A stretch of 64,000 bases of DNA, from positions 5,928,518-5,992,517 of the forward strand of contig NZ_CP045928.1 in assembly GCF_009664855.1 (NCBI RefSeq), read 5' to 3'. Below the pieces are notes generated by a model. The model saw only the letters and a list, made by a program, of their open reading frames with translations. It ran no database searches and was not told where the DNA came from. This DNA comes from Flavobacterium sp. SLB02. GTDB lineage: Bacteria; Bacteroidota; Bacteroidia; Flavobacteriales; Flavobacteriaceae. Below, piece by piece: positions 37,476 through 45,878 of the stretch; the first letter of the stretch is position 1; the number at the start of each line of letters is the position of its first letter. The position numbers were made by a program, and so were the translations under genes.

Positions 37476-38237
37476 ATGGGACAAAAGACAAATCCAATTG
37501 GAAATAGACTTGGTATCATCAGAGGGTGGGACTCAAACTGGTATGGTGGAAATGATTACGGTGATAAACTTGCCGAGGATCACAAAATCAGAAAGTATAT
37601 CCACGCTCGTTTATCAAAAGCTAGTGTATCTAAAGTAATCATCGAGAGAACTTTGAAACTTGTAACCGTTACTATCACTACTGCTAGACCTGGTATCATT
37701 ATCGGAAAAGGTGGACAAGAGGTAGACAAGTTAAAAGAAGAACTTAAGAAAGTTACTGACAAAGAGGTTCAAATCAACATCTTTGAAATCAAAAGACCTG
37801 AATTAGATGCTTATCTTGTGGCGACAAGCATCGCTCGTCAAATCGAAAGCCGTATTTCTTACAGACGTGCAATCAAAATGGCTATTGCTGCCTCTATGCG
37901 TATGAACGCTGAGGGTATCAAAGTTTTGATTTCTGGTCGTTTGAACGGAGCTGAGATGGCACGTTCAGAAGGTTTCAAAGAAGGTAGAATTCCTCTATCA
38001 ACTTTCAGAGCTGATATTGATTATGCTTTGGCTGAAGCTCACACTACTTACGGTAGAATGGGTATCAAAGTATGGATCATGAAAGGTGAAGTTTATGGAA
38101 AGAGAGATCTTTCTCCACTTGCAGGAATGGATAAAAAACAATCTGGAACTGGTGGTGGTAAAGGTGGCGATTCTCCAAGAGGAGACAGAAAGCCCTTTAA
38201 TAAAGGTGGAAAACCAGACGCTCGTAAAAGAAAGTAA
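37476..38237 (+). CDS. rpsC: 30S ribosomal protein S3
   Basis: The 253-residue S3 forms part of the mRNA entry channel. The KH domain motif PGIIIGKGGQEVDKLKEEL and the C-terminal domain (ISGRLNGAEMARSEGFKEGRIPLSTFRADIDYA) are intact. A Gly/Lys/Asp-rich tail of about 35 residues (GTGGGKGGDSPRGDRK) extends beyond the core. Confidence 0.98.
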   Translation: MGQKTNPIGNRLGIIRGWDSNWYGGNDYGDKLAEDHKIRKYIHARLSKASVSKVIIERTLKLVTVTITTARPGIIIGKGGQEVDKLKEELKKVTDKEVQINIFEIKRPELDAYLVATSIARQIESRISYRRAIKMAIAASMRMNAEGIKVLISGRLNGAEMARSEGFKEGRIPLSTFRADIDYALAEAHTTYGRMGIKVWIMKGEVYGKRDLSPLAGMDKKQSGTGGGKGGDSPRGDRKPFNKGGKPDARKRK

Positions 38238-38256
38238 ATTTTTAAACTAAAGAAAA

Positions 38257-38682
38257 ATGTTACAGCCTAAAAGAACAAAATACCGTAAGGTACAAAAGGG
38301 TAAAATGAAAGGTAACTCTCAAAGAGGGCATGAACTTTCTAATGGAATGTTTGGTATTAAATCTGTACATGAAGATGGAATGTTCTTAACTTCTCGTCAA
38401 ATCGAAGCTGCACGTATTGCTGCAACTCGTTTCATGAAGAGAGAAGGACAATTATGGATCAAAATATTTCCAGACAAACCAATTACTAAGAAGCCTCTTG
38501 AGGTACGTATGGGTAAAGGTAAAGGTGCCGTTGAATATTGGGCTGCCGTTGTTAAACCCGGAAGAATTATGTTTGAAGTTGGAGGAGTTCCTTTATCAGT
38601 TGCAAAAGAGGCGTTACGTCTTGCAGCTCAAAAGCTTCCAGTAAAAACTAAATTCGTCGTTGCTAGAGATTTCGAAGCATAA
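38257..38682 (+). CDS. rplP: 50S ribosomal protein L16
   Basis: The 141-residue L16 helps place the A-site tRNA. It begins MLQPKRTKYRKVQKGKMKGN and has RQIEAARIAATRFMKREGQLWIKIFPDKPITKKP and the GKGKGAVEYWAAVVKPG segment. Confidence 0.98.
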   Translation: MLQPKRTKYRKVQKGKMKGNSQRGHELSNGMFGIKSVHEDGMFLTSRQIEAARIAATRFMKREGQLWIKIFPDKPITKKPLEVRMGKGKGAVEYWAAVVKPGRIMFEVGGVPLSVAKEALRLAAQKLPVKTKFVVARDFEA

Positions 38683-38695
38683 TTAAATTTATATT

Positions 38696-38887
38696 ATGAA
38701 ACAATCAGAAATAAAAGATCTTTCTGCAGCGGAGTTGCAAGAAAAACTTAGTCAAACTAAGAAAATATATGCTGACCTAAAAATGGCTCACGCTATTTCT
38801 CCAATTGAGAACCCACTTCAAATTAGAAGTGTAAGAAGAACAGTTGCAAGATTGGCTACAGAGTTAACTAAAAGAGAGTTACAATAA
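38696..38887 (+). CDS. rpmC: 50S ribosomal protein L29
   Basis: The 63-residue two-helix protein near the tunnel exit has MKQSEIKDLSAAELQEKL and the C-terminal RSVRRTVARLATELTKRE. It lies 13 bases after rplP and 17 before rpsQ. Confidence 0.96.
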   Translation: MKQSEIKDLSAAELQEKLSQTKKIYADLKMAHAISPIENPLQIRSVRRTVARLATELTKRELQ

Positions 38888-38904
38888 TTGTATTCTGCTG
38901 AAAG

Positions 38905-39165
38905 ATGGAAGAAAAAAGAAATTTAAGAAAAGAAAGAATAGGTGTTGTTACTTCAAATAAAATGGATAAGTCTATTGTTATTGCTGAAGTAAGAAAAGTA
39001 AAACACCCATTATACGGTAAGTTCGTGTTGAAAACAAAGAAATACGTTGCACACGACGAAACAAACGACTGTAACATTGGAGATACTGTAAGAATTAGCG
39101 AAACGCGTCCTTTAAGTAAAACAAAATGTTGGAGATTAGTTGAAATCTTAGAAAGAGCTAAATAA
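38905..39165 (+). CDS. rpsQ: 30S ribosomal protein S17
   Basis: The 86-residue OB-fold protein is a primary 16S rRNA binder. It carries RKERIGVVTSNKMDKSIVIAEVRKVKHPLYGKFV and GDTVRISETRPLSKTKCWRLVEILE. Two bases separate it from rplN. Confidence 0.97.
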   Translation: MEEKRNLRKERIGVVTSNKMDKSIVIAEVRKVKHPLYGKFVLKTKKYVAHDETNDCNIGDTVRISETRPLSKTKCWRLVEILERAK

Positions 39166-39167
39166 TT

Positions 39168-39536
39168 ATGGTACAACAGGAATCAAGACTAAAAGTAGCA
39201 GATAATACGGGAGCAAAAGAAGTTTTAACTATCCGTGTTTTAGGAGGTACCAAAAGAAGGTATGCCTCTGTTGGTGACAAGATTGTAGTATCTATTAAAG
39301 ATGCAACTCCTAACGGTAACGTTAAAAAAGGAGCTGTTTCAACTGCAGTTGTTGTACGTACCAAAAAAGAAGTGAGAAGAGCCGATGGTTCTTATATCCG
39401 TTTCGATGATAATGCATGTGTTCTTTTGAACGCTGCAGGGGAAATGAGAGGAACTCGTGTTTTTGGTCCGGTAGCAAGAGAACTTCGTGAAAAACAATTC
39501 ATGAAAATTGTATCATTAGCACCAGAAGTGCTTTAA
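39168..39536 (+). CDS. rplN: 50S ribosomal protein L14
   Basis: The 122-residue L14 forms an intersubunit bridge and binds RsfS. It has MVQQESRLKVADNTGAKEVL, the SIKDATPNGNVKKGAV loop and FGPVARELREKQFMKIVSLAPEVL. Length matches the family exactly. Confidence 0.98.
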   Translation: MVQQESRLKVADNTGAKEVLTIRVLGGTKRRYASVGDKIVVSIKDATPNGNVKKGAVSTAVVVRTKKEVRRADGSYIRFDDNACVLLNAAGEMRGTRVFGPVARELREKQFMKIVSLAPEVL

Positions 39537-39547
39537 TTCGTTTTAAG

Positions 39548-39862
39548 ATGATAAAGCTAAAAATAAAATCAGGAGATATCGTAAGAGTTATTGCTGGAGA
39601 CCATAAAGGTGCTGAAGGTAAAGTTTTACGTGTTTACCGTGAGAAAAATAAAGCGATAGTTGAAGGTGTAAACATGGTTTCGAAACATACAAAACCAAGT
39701 GCTAAAAACCCTCAAGGTGGTATCGTTAAGAAAGAAGCTTCTATACAAATATCTAACATTTCACTAATTGATCCTAAAACTAAGGAAACAACTAGAGTTG
39801 GTATTAGAGTAGAAGGAGATAAGAAAGTAAGATTTTCAAAAAAATCTAATCAAGTACTATAG
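39548..39862 (+). CDS. rplX: 50S ribosomal protein L24
   Basis: The 104-residue KOW-domain protein initiates 50S assembly. The KOW motif is IKSGDIVRVIAGDHKGAEGKVLRVY, followed by VEGVNMVSKHTKPSAKNPQGGIV. Two bases before rplE. Confidence 0.97.
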   Translation: MIKLKIKSGDIVRVIAGDHKGAEGKVLRVYREKNKAIVEGVNMVSKHTKPSAKNPQGGIVKKEASIQISNISLIDPKTKETTRVGIRVEGDKKVRFSKKSNQVL

Positions 39863-39864
39863 TA

Positions 39865-40416
39865 ATGGCATATACACCTAGACTAAAAGAAGAATATAAG
39901 AGTAGAGTGATCTCTGCTCTTAAAGAAGAGTTCGGATATACAAACGTGATGCAAGTTCCAAAACTTGAAAAAATCGTTTTGAGCCGTGGAGTTGGTGCAG
40001 CTGTATCTGATAAAAAACTTATTGACTATGCAGTTGATGAGTTAACAAAGATCACTGGACAAAAAGCAGTATCTACAATTTCAAAGAAAGACGTTGCGTC
40101 ATTCAAATTGAGAAAAGGGATGCCTATTGGAGCAAAAGTTACTTTACGTGGTGAGAGAATGTATGAGTTTTTAGATAGACTTATTACTTCTGCTTTACCA
40201 CGCGTTAGAGATTTTAGTGGTATCAAAGCTACTGGTTTCGACGGAAGAGGTAATTACAATCTTGGAGTTTTAGAGCAAATCATTTTCCCGGAAATTGATA
40301 TTGACAAAGTAAACAAAATTTCAGGAATGGATATTACATTTGTTACTACTGCTCAAACAGACAAGGAAGCAAAGTCATTATTGGCTGAATTAGGATTACC
40401 TTTTAAAAAGAATTAA
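39865..40416 (+). CDS. rplE: 50S ribosomal protein L5
   Basis: The 183-residue 5S rRNA-binding protein has TPRLKEEYKSRVISALKEEFGYTNVMQVPKL, LRKGMPIGAKVTLRGERMYEFLDRLI and GLPFKKN at its end. It lies three bases before rpsN. Confidence 0.98.
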   Translation: MAYTPRLKEEYKSRVISALKEEFGYTNVMQVPKLEKIVLSRGVGAAVSDKKLIDYAVDELTKITGQKAVSTISKKDVASFKLRKGMPIGAKVTLRGERMYEFLDRLITSALPRVRDFSGIKATGFDGRGNYNLGVLEQIIFPEIDIDKVNKISGMDITFVTTAQTDKEAKSLLAELGLPFKKN

Positions 40417-40419
40417 GAC

Positions 40420-40689
40420 ATGGCTAAAGAATCAATGAAAGCCCGTGAGGTGAAAAGAGAGAAAACGGTAGCTAAGTATGCTGAGAAAAGAAAAGCTTTG
40501 AAAGAAGCTGGAGATTTTGAAGGTCTACAAAAATTACCTAAAAATGCTTCACCAGTTCGTTTACACAATCGTTGTAAGTTAACAGGTAGACCAAGAGGTT
40601 ATATCCGTCAGTTTGGTATTTCACGTGTAACTTTCCGTGAGATGGCTAATAATGGGTTAATTCCTGGAGTTAAAAAGGCATCTTGGTAA
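40420..40689 (+). CDS. rpsN: 30S ribosomal protein S14, zinc-free long form
   Basis: This is the 89-residue long S14 without the CxxC zinc pairs of the 61-residue form. It has MAKESMKAREVKREKTVAKYA and the conserved C-terminal NRCKLTGRPRGYIRQFGISRVTFREMA...GVKKASW. The next promoter overlaps the end of this gene. Confidence 0.97.
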   Translation: MAKESMKAREVKREKTVAKYAEKRKALKEAGDFEGLQKLPKNASPVRLHNRCKLTGRPRGYIRQFGISRVTFREMANNGLIPGVKKASW

Positions 40690-40713
40690 TCTCGCAAAAA
40701 GTTAGTACTTTTG
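40683..40713 (+). promoter_or_regulatory. Internal promoter ahead of rpsH
   Basis: TTG (40683-40685), 20-base spacer, TACTTTTG (40706-40713), overlapping the rpsN stop codon. It could start a second transcript for the rpsH-rplQ half of the superoperon, with a ~75-base leader carrying the hairpin at 40746-40769. Confidence 0.65.
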
Positions 40714-40745
40714 CAAACCAAAAAATAATTTTAATTGATTAAAGG

Positions 40746-40769
40746 TTCGGGAGGCGGGTGCCTCCCGAA
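40746..40769 (+). promoter_or_regulatory. Strong hairpin in the rpsH leader
   Basis: A perfect 10-bp stem TTCGGGAGGC / GCCTCCCGAA with a GGGT loop, extendable by GG/CC across a two-A bulge. There is no T run, so it is not a standard terminator. It lies 24 bases before the S8 start and may be a regulatory or RNA-processing element. Confidence 0.6.
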
Positions 40770-40793
40770 AACCATAGTCGCAATCAAATACAT

Positions 40794-41192
40794 ATGTATA
40801 CAGATCCTATTGCAGATTATTTGACTAGAGTTCGTAACGCTGTGGCTGCAAACCACAAAGTTGTTGAAATTCCGGCATCTAATCTAAAAAAAGAAATAAC
40901 TAAGATCTTATTTGATCAAGGTTATATCTTGAGTTACAAATTTGAGGATAACTCTGTTCAGGGTTCAATCAAAATCGCTTTGAAGTATGATAAAGATACT
41001 AAAGAGCCAGTAATTAAAGATATCCAAAGAATTAGTAAACCTGGTTTACGTAAATACGCAGGTGCTGCCAAATTACCAAGAATCCTTAACGGATTAGGAA
41101 TTGCTATTGTTTCAACTTCAAAAGGTCTTATGACTGGAAAGCAAGCGAAACAATTAAATGTAGGTGGTGAAGTAATTTGTTACGTATACTAA
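40794..41192 (+). CDS. rpsH: 30S ribosomal protein S8
   Basis: The 132-residue S8 is a primary 16S rRNA binder and, in E. coli, the translational repressor of the spc operon. It starts MYTDPIADYLTRVRNAV and ends with the family motif GIAIVSTSKGLMTGKQAKQLNVGGEVICYVY. A frame reaching back to 40758 would include the leader hairpin arm, so I place the start at 40794. Confidence 0.97.
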   Translation: MYTDPIADYLTRVRNAVAANHKVVEIPASNLKKEITKILFDQGYILSYKFEDNSVQGSIKIALKYDKDTKEPVIKDIQRISKPGLRKYAGAAKLPRILNGLGIAIVSTSKGLMTGKQAKQLNVGGEVICYVY

Positions 41193-41210
41193 TTTTAAAG
41201 ACTAAATAAG

Positions 41211-41753
41211 ATGTCAAGAATAGGTAAAAGCCCAATTGTAATCGCTGCTGGAGTAACTGTAGAAGTTAAAGACGGTATCGTTACGGTAAAAGGAAAAAAA
41301 GGTCAACTAACTCAGGAGTTTTCGGACATTACTGTAAAAGTTGAAGGCGATCAGGTATTATTAGAAAGATCGTCTGATCATAAAGACCAAAGAGCAAAAC
41401 ACGGATTATACAGATCATTAATCAATAATATGATAATTGGTGTGTCTGAAGGTTTTACAAAAGAACTTGAATTAGTTGGAGTTGGTTATAGAGCTTCAAA
41501 CCAAGGTCAAAAATTAGATTTAGCTCTTGGATATTCTCACAATATTGTTTTAGAAATTGCTCCAGAAGTAGCTTTAGAAACAATATCTGAAAAAGGTAAA
41601 AACCCTATCGTAAAATTAACATCATTTGACAAACAACTTTTAGGACAGGTTGCTGCGAAAATCAGAGGTTTCCGTAAGCCTGAGCCATACAAAGGAAAAG
41701 GTGTTAAATTTGTGGGTGAAGTATTAAGAAGAAAAGCAGGTAAATCAGCTTAA
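41211..41753 (+). CDS. rplF: 50S ribosomal protein L6
   Basis: The 180-residue L6 sits near the factor-binding site. It has MSRIGKSPIVIAAGVTVEVKDG, GVSEGFTKELELVGVGYRA and the C-terminal IRGFRKPEPYKGKGVKFVGEVLRRKAGKSA. Confidence 0.98.
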   Translation: MSRIGKSPIVIAAGVTVEVKDGIVTVKGKKGQLTQEFSDITVKVEGDQVLLERSSDHKDQRAKHGLYRSLINNMIIGVSEGFTKELELVGVGYRASNQGQKLDLALGYSHNIVLEIAPEVALETISEKGKNPIVKLTSFDKQLLGQVAAKIRGFRKPEPYKGKGVKFVGEVLRRKAGKSA

Positions 41754-41764
41754 AAAATAAGATT

Positions 41765-42115
41765 ATGTCATTAACAAAATCTGATAGAAGACAGAGAATT
41801 AGATTCAGAATTAGAAAATCGATTAGTGGTACTGCTACTAACCCAAGACTATCTGTATTTAGAAGTAACAAAGAAATTTACGCTCAACTTATTGACGATG
41901 TAAATGGAGTTACAATTTTAGCTGCATCTTCAAGAGAAAAAGAAATAGGAAAAGGTACTAACGTTGAAGTCGCTGCTGCTGTTGGAAAATTAGTTGCAGA
42001 GAAAGCGTTAAAAGCTGGGATCGAAACCATCACTTTTGATAGAGGTGGATATTTGTATCACGGTCGTATTAAATCATTAGCAGAAGGCGCAAGAGCGGCT
42101 GGACTTAAATTCTAA
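41765..42115 (+). CDS. rplR: 50S ribosomal protein L18
   Basis: The 116-residue 5S rRNA-binding protein has RRQRIRFRIRKSISGTATNPRLSVFRSNKEIYAQLIDD and ends FDRGGYLYHGRIKSLAEGARAAGLKF, as in the family. Confidence 0.98.
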   Translation: MSLTKSDRRQRIRFRIRKSISGTATNPRLSVFRSNKEIYAQLIDDVNGVTILAASSREKEIGKGTNVEVAAAVGKLVAEKALKAGIETITFDRGGYLYHGRIKSLAEGARAAGLKF

Positions 42116-42121
42116 TATATT

Positions 42122-42643
42122 ATGTCTAAATACAAAAATGTAGAATTGGTAAAACCAAGTGGTCTTGAACTTAAAGATCGTCTGGTAAGTGTTAATCGTG
42201 TTACTAAAGTTACAAAAGGTGGTAGAGCTTTCGGTTTTTCTGCTATTGTAGTTGTAGGTGATGAAAACGGAGTAGTGGGTCATGGATTAGGAAAATCTAA
42301 AGACGTTTCTGAAGCAATTGCGAAAGCAGTAGAAGATGCTAAGAAAAATTTAGTAAAAATTCCTTTGAACGGACAATCTGTTCCTCACGAACAAAAAGGT
42401 AAATTTGGTGGTGCGCGTGTATTTTTAATTCCTGCCTCTCATGGTACAGGAGTTATTGCTGGTGGAGCTGTTCGTTCAGTTCTTGAATCAGTAGGTATTC
42501 ACGATGTATTATCTAAATCTCAAGGATCATCAAATCCTCATAACGTGGTAAAAGCAACTTTTGATGCTTTATTACAAATGAGAAGCGCTCACACTGTTGC
42601 AAAACAAAGAGGTGTTTCTTTAGAAAAAGTTTTTAAAGGTTAA
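42122..42643 (+). CDS. rpsE: 30S ribosomal protein S5
   Basis: The 173-residue S5 supports translational accuracy. It has LKDRLVSVNRVTKVTKGGRAFGFSAIVVVGD (spectinomycin-site loop region), HGLGKSKDVSEAI and GTGVIAGGAVRSVLESVGI. Six bases after rplR. Confidence 0.98.
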   Translation: MSKYKNVELVKPSGLELKDRLVSVNRVTKVTKGGRAFGFSAIVVVGDENGVVGHGLGKSKDVSEAIAKAVEDAKKNLVKIPLNGQSVPHEQKGKFGGARVFLIPASHGTGVIAGGAVRSVLESVGIHDVLSKSQGSSNPHNVVKATFDALLQMRSAHTVAKQRGVSLEKVFKG

Positions 42644-42655
42644 TTCAAGGAAATT

Positions 42656-42838
42656 ATGGCTAAATTATTAGTAAAACAAGTAAGAAGCAAAATCAACTGT
42701 CCTCTTTCTCAAAAGAGAGGTTTGGAAGCTTTAGGTCTACGTAAAATGGGACAAGTTGTAGAGCATGATTCAAATCCTGCTATCCTTGGTATGATAAACA
42801 AAGTTAAACACTTAGTTTCTGTCGAAGAAGCTAAATAA
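42656..42838 (+). CDS. rpmD: 50S ribosomal protein L30
   Basis: The 60-residue L30 has VRSKINCPLSQKRGLEALGLRKMGQVVEHDSNPAILGMINKV, the standard single ferredoxin-like fold. It lies between rpsE and rplO. Confidence 0.96.
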   Translation: MAKLLVKQVRSKINCPLSQKRGLEALGLRKMGQVVEHDSNPAILGMINKVKHLVSVEEAK

Positions 42839-42849
42839 CAAATACTGTT

Positions 42850-43302
42850 ATGAATTTAAGTAACTTACAACCAGCTGAAGGGTCAACACACAATCAAAAT
42901 AAAAGATTAGGTAGAGGAGAAGGTTCAGGAAAAGGTGGTACTTCTGCAAGAGGTCACAAAGGAGCAAAATCTCGTTCTGGTTATTCTAAAAAGATTGGTT
43001 TTGAAGGAGGGCAAATGCCACTTCAAAGACGTGTACCTAAGTTTGGTTTCACAAACATCAATCGTAAAGAATACGAAGGTGTTAATTTAGATACGCTTCA
43101 ATTATTAGTAGACAATGGTGTGATTACTGATTCTGTTTCAATGACAGATTTCGTAGCAAATCGTCTTGCTACCAAAAATGAAATCGTTAAGATTTTAGGT
43201 AGAGGAGAATTGAAAGCAAAATTAAAAGTAACTGCCCACAAATTTACCGCTACTGCAAAAGCTGCTATTGAAGCTGCTGGAGGAGAAGCTGTAACTATAT
43301 AA
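42850..43302 (+). CDS. rplO: 50S ribosomal protein L15
   Basis: The 150-residue L15 has the long basic, Gly-rich N-terminal extension (LGRGEGSGKGGTSARGHKGAKSRSGY, GFEGGQMPLQRRVPKFGF) and the globular C-terminal domain. It precedes secY by 13 bases, the usual order. Confidence 0.98.
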   Translation: MNLSNLQPAEGSTHNQNKRLGRGEGSGKGGTSARGHKGAKSRSGYSKKIGFEGGQMPLQRRVPKFGFTNINRKEYEGVNLDTLQLLVDNGVITDSVSMTDFVANRLATKNEIVKILGRGELKAKLKVTAHKFTATAKAAIEAAGGEAVTI

Positions 43303-43315
43303 CTTATCTACTAAG

Positions 43316-44662
43316 ATGAAGAAATTTATTGAATCAATAAGTAATGTTTGGAAAATCGAAGAACTGAAAAACAGAATCTTAATTACATTAGGATTGCTTT
43401 TAGTATATCGTTTTGGTGCACACGTAACGCTACCTGGAATTGACGCAACTCAATTAACAGGTTTAGCGGGACAAACTAAAAATGGTTTAGGATCTATCCT
43501 AGACATGTTTACAGGAGGTGCTTTCTCTAAAGCTTCAGTTTTTGCTTTAGGAATTATGCCTTATATTTCTGCATCTATTGTTGTTCAGTTAATGGGAATT
43601 GCTATTCCTTATTTGCAAAAACTTCAAAACGATGGAGAGAGTGGTAGAAAAAAGATTAATCAAATCACTCGTTGGTTGACTATAGCTATTACACTGGTTC
43701 AAGGTCCAACTTATATCTATAATTTATACAGAACGTTACCTGGAAGTGCATTCTTACTAGGCTTTAATTCACCTGAATTTTTGTTTTCGTCTGTTATTAT
43801 CTTAGTTACAGGTACAATTTTTGCTATGTGGCTTGGAGAAAAAATTACTGATAAAGGTATTGGAAATGGAATTTCATTATTGATTATGGTTGGTATCTTA
43901 GCTCGCTTACCGCAAGCTTTTATACAAGAATTTACAACCAGAGTTACCAATAACAATGGAGGTCCGATGTTGTTAGTTATTGAAATTATTGTGTGGTTAT
44001 TAGTAATCATTTCTTGTGTATTGCTTACAATGGCAGTACGTAGAATTCCTGTTCAGTACGCTCGTCGTACAACAAGTGGGGATTACGAACAAGATTTGGC
44101 AGGTGGTAATAGACAATGGATTCCTCTTAAGCTTAATGCTTCCGGGGTTATGCCAATCATTTTTGCTCAGGCAATTATGTTTATACCTGCAGCTGTAGCT
44201 GGATTGTCTAAATCAGACACATCACAATCTATTGTTGGCGCGTTTAGTAATATGTTCGGATTTTGGTATAACTTTGTATTTGCAACTTTAATTATTGTAT
44301 TTACATTCTTCTATACTGCAATTACAGTTCCTACTAACAAAATGGCCGATGATTTGAAAAGAAGTGGTGGTTTTATTCCAGGCGTTCGTCCAGGAGCTGA
44401 AACTTCAGAATTTCTTGACAAAGTGATGTCTTTAATAACTTTCCCAGGATCTTTATTCCTTGCTTTGATTGCTGTGTTCCCAGCTATTGTTGTAAGTATT
44501 ATGGATGTACAACAATCTTGGGCAATGTTTTTTGGAGGTACCTCGTTAATAATTATGGTTGGAGTTGCAATAGATACTATTCAACAAATCAATTCATACT
44601 TGTTAAACAAACATTATGATGGTTTAATGAAGACTGGTAAAAATAGAAAAGCAGTAGCTTAA
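43316..44662 (+). CDS. secY: Protein translocase subunit SecY
   Basis: The 448-residue inner-membrane channel subunit has about ten transmembrane helices. Signature sequences are LLVYRFGAHVTLPGID, the plug region GGAFSKASVFALGIMPYISASIVVQL, GEKITDKGIGNGISLLIM and GFIPGVRPGAETSEFLDKVM. It forms the general secretory pore with SecE and SecG. Neither adk nor map follows; infA is the next gene, eight bases away. Confidence 0.98.
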   Translation: MKKFIESISNVWKIEELKNRILITLGLLLVYRFGAHVTLPGIDATQLTGLAGQTKNGLGSILDMFTGGAFSKASVFALGIMPYISASIVVQLMGIAIPYLQKLQNDGESGRKKINQITRWLTIAITLVQGPTYIYNLYRTLPGSAFLLGFNSPEFLFSSVIILVTGTIFAMWLGEKITDKGIGNGISLLIMVGILARLPQAFIQEFTTRVTNNNGGPMLLVIEIIVWLLVIISCVLLTMAVRRIPVQYARRTTSGDYEQDLAGGNRQWIPLKLNASGVMPIIFAQAIMFIPAAVAGLSKSDTSQSIVGAFSNMFGFWYNFVFATLIIVFTFFYTAITVPTNKMADDLKRSGGFIPGVRPGAETSEFLDKVMSLITFPGSLFLALIAVFPAIVVSIMDVQQSWAMFFGGTSLIIMVGVAIDTIQQINSYLLNKHYDGLMKTGKNRKAVA

Positions 44663-44669
44663 TTTTTAT

Positions 44670-44885
44670 ATGGCAAAACAATCAGCAATAGAACAAGACG
44701 GATCAATCATCGAAGCATTATCAAATGCGATGTTCCGTGTAGAGTTAGAAAATGGACATATCGTAATTGCTCATATTTCTGGTAAAATGCGTATGCATTA
44801 CATCAAGTTATTACCTGGTGATAAAGTGAAACTAGAAATGAGTCCTTATGATTTGTCAAAAGCAAGAATTACTTATCGATATTAA
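44670..44885 (+). CDS. infA: Translation initiation factor IF-1
   Basis: The 71-residue OB-fold protein occupies the 30S A site during initiation. It has MAKQSAIEQDGSIIEALSNAMFRVELENGH, HISGKMRMHYIKLLPGDKV and SPYDLSKARITYRY. Confidence 0.97.
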   Translation: MAKQSAIEQDGSIIEALSNAMFRVELENGHIVIAHISGKMRMHYIKLLPGDKVKLEMSPYDLSKARITYRY

Positions 44886-44897
44886 AGGATATTCACT

Positions 44898-45014
44898 ATG
44901 AAAGTTAGAGCATCAGTAAAAAAGAGAAGTCCCGAGTGCATCATTGTGCGTAGAAAAGGGAGATTGTACGTAATAAACAAAAAGAATCCTAGATTTAAAC
45001 AAAGACAAGGATAA
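44898..45014 (+). CDS. rpmJ: 50S ribosomal protein L36, cysteine-poor form
   Basis: A 38-codon gene between infA and rpsM encodes MKVRASVKKRSPEC at its start and NPRFKQRQG at its end, the family termini. Classical L36 binds zinc with three cysteines and a histidine. Here only one Cys (residue 14) remains and Arg/Ser/Ile replace the others, so it should not need zinc. This form is usual in Bacteroidota as far as I know. It starts 12 bases after infA and ends two bases before rpsM. Confidence 0.95.
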   Translation: MKVRASVKKRSPECIIVRRKGRLYVINKKNPRFKQRQG

Positions 45015-45016
45015 TT

Positions 45017-45391
45017 ATGGCAAGAATAGCAGGGGTAGATATCCCAAAAAATAAAAGAGGTGTTATAGCACTTACCTATATCTTTGGATTAGGAAGAAGT
45101 AGAGCTATTGAGATTTTAGAAAAAGCTCAAGTTAGCCAAGATAAAAAAGTTCAAGATTGGAATGATGATGAGATCGGAGCGATTCGTGATGCAGTTTCAT
45201 TTTACAAAATTGAAGGAGAATTACGTTCTGAAGTTTCTTTAAACATCAAACGTTTAATGGATATTGGTTGTTACAGAGGTATCCGTCATAGATCTGGTCT
45301 TCCGTTAAGAGGGCAAAGAACTAAAAACAACTCTAGAACAAGAAAAGGTAAAAGAAAAACTGTTGCTAACAAGAAAAAAGCAACTAAATAA
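45017..45391 (+). CDS. rpsM: 30S ribosomal protein S13
   Basis: The 124-residue S13 makes intersubunit bridges in the 30S head. It has MARIAGVDIPKNKRGVIALTYIFGLGRSRA, SLNIKRLMDIGCYRGIRHRSGLPLRGQRTK and a basic tail KGKRKTVANKKKATK. Confidence 0.98.
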   Translation: MARIAGVDIPKNKRGVIALTYIFGLGRSRAIEILEKAQVSQDKKVQDWNDDEIGAIRDAVSFYKIEGELRSEVSLNIKRLMDIGCYRGIRHRSGLPLRGQRTKNNSRTRKGKRKTVANKKKATK

Positions 45392-45399
45392 TAAGTAAT

Positions 45400-45783
45400 A
45401 TGGCTAAAGCAACTGCAAAAAAACGTAAAGTTATCGTTGAATCAACGGGAGAAGCTCATATTTCTGCTACCTTCAATAACATCATCATTTCTTTGACAAA
45501 CAAAAAAGGTGAAGTTATTTCTTGGTCTTCAGCTGGTAAAATGGGTTTCAGAGGTTCTAAAAAGAATACTCCATACGCAGCCCAAATGGCAGCAGAAGAT
45601 TGTAGTAAAGTAGCTCTTGAGGCTGGACTTAAAAAAGTAAAAGTTTATGTAAAAGGACCAGGAAACGGACGTGAGTCTGCTATTCGTTCTATTCATAACG
45701 GTGGAATTGAAGTTACAGAGATTATCGATGTTACTCCAATGCCTCACAACGGATGTCGTCCTCCAAAAAGACGTAGAGTTTAA
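45400..45783 (+). CDS. rpsK: 30S ribosomal protein S11
   Basis: The 127-residue S11 lies on the 30S platform. It has GEAHISATFNNIIISLTNKKGEVISWSSAGKMGFRGSKKNTPYAAQ and ends DVTPMPHNGCRPPKRRRV. It is followed by a 95-base spacer, the longest inside the alpha part of the operon. Confidence 0.98.
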   Translation: MAKATAKKRKVIVESTGEAHISATFNNIIISLTNKKGEVISWSSAGKMGFRGSKKNTPYAAQMAAEDCSKVALEAGLKKVKVYVKGPGNGRESAIRSIHNGGIEVTEIIDVTPMPHNGCRPPKRRRV

Positions 45784-45806
45784 TTTTATTTATTCATAGT
45801 ATAAAC

Positions 45807-45860
45807 AAGGTAGAATATAGATTATCGAAGGATTTGACCTGAATTCATAATCTCTACCTT
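45807..45860 (+). promoter_or_regulatory. Structured leader upstream of rpsD
   Basis: A two-part hairpin: AAGGTAGA (45807-45814) pairs with TCTACCTT (45853-45860). After a five-base bulge (ATATA) GATTAT (45820-45825) pairs with ATAATC (45847-45852), and GAA/TTC continues the stem. It ends 18 bases before the S4 start. S4 is a known autoregulator in other bacteria, so this may be its binding site. No T run follows, so it is not a simple terminator. Confidence 0.6.
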
Positions 45861-45878
45861 AAATTTAATTTTTTAGAA

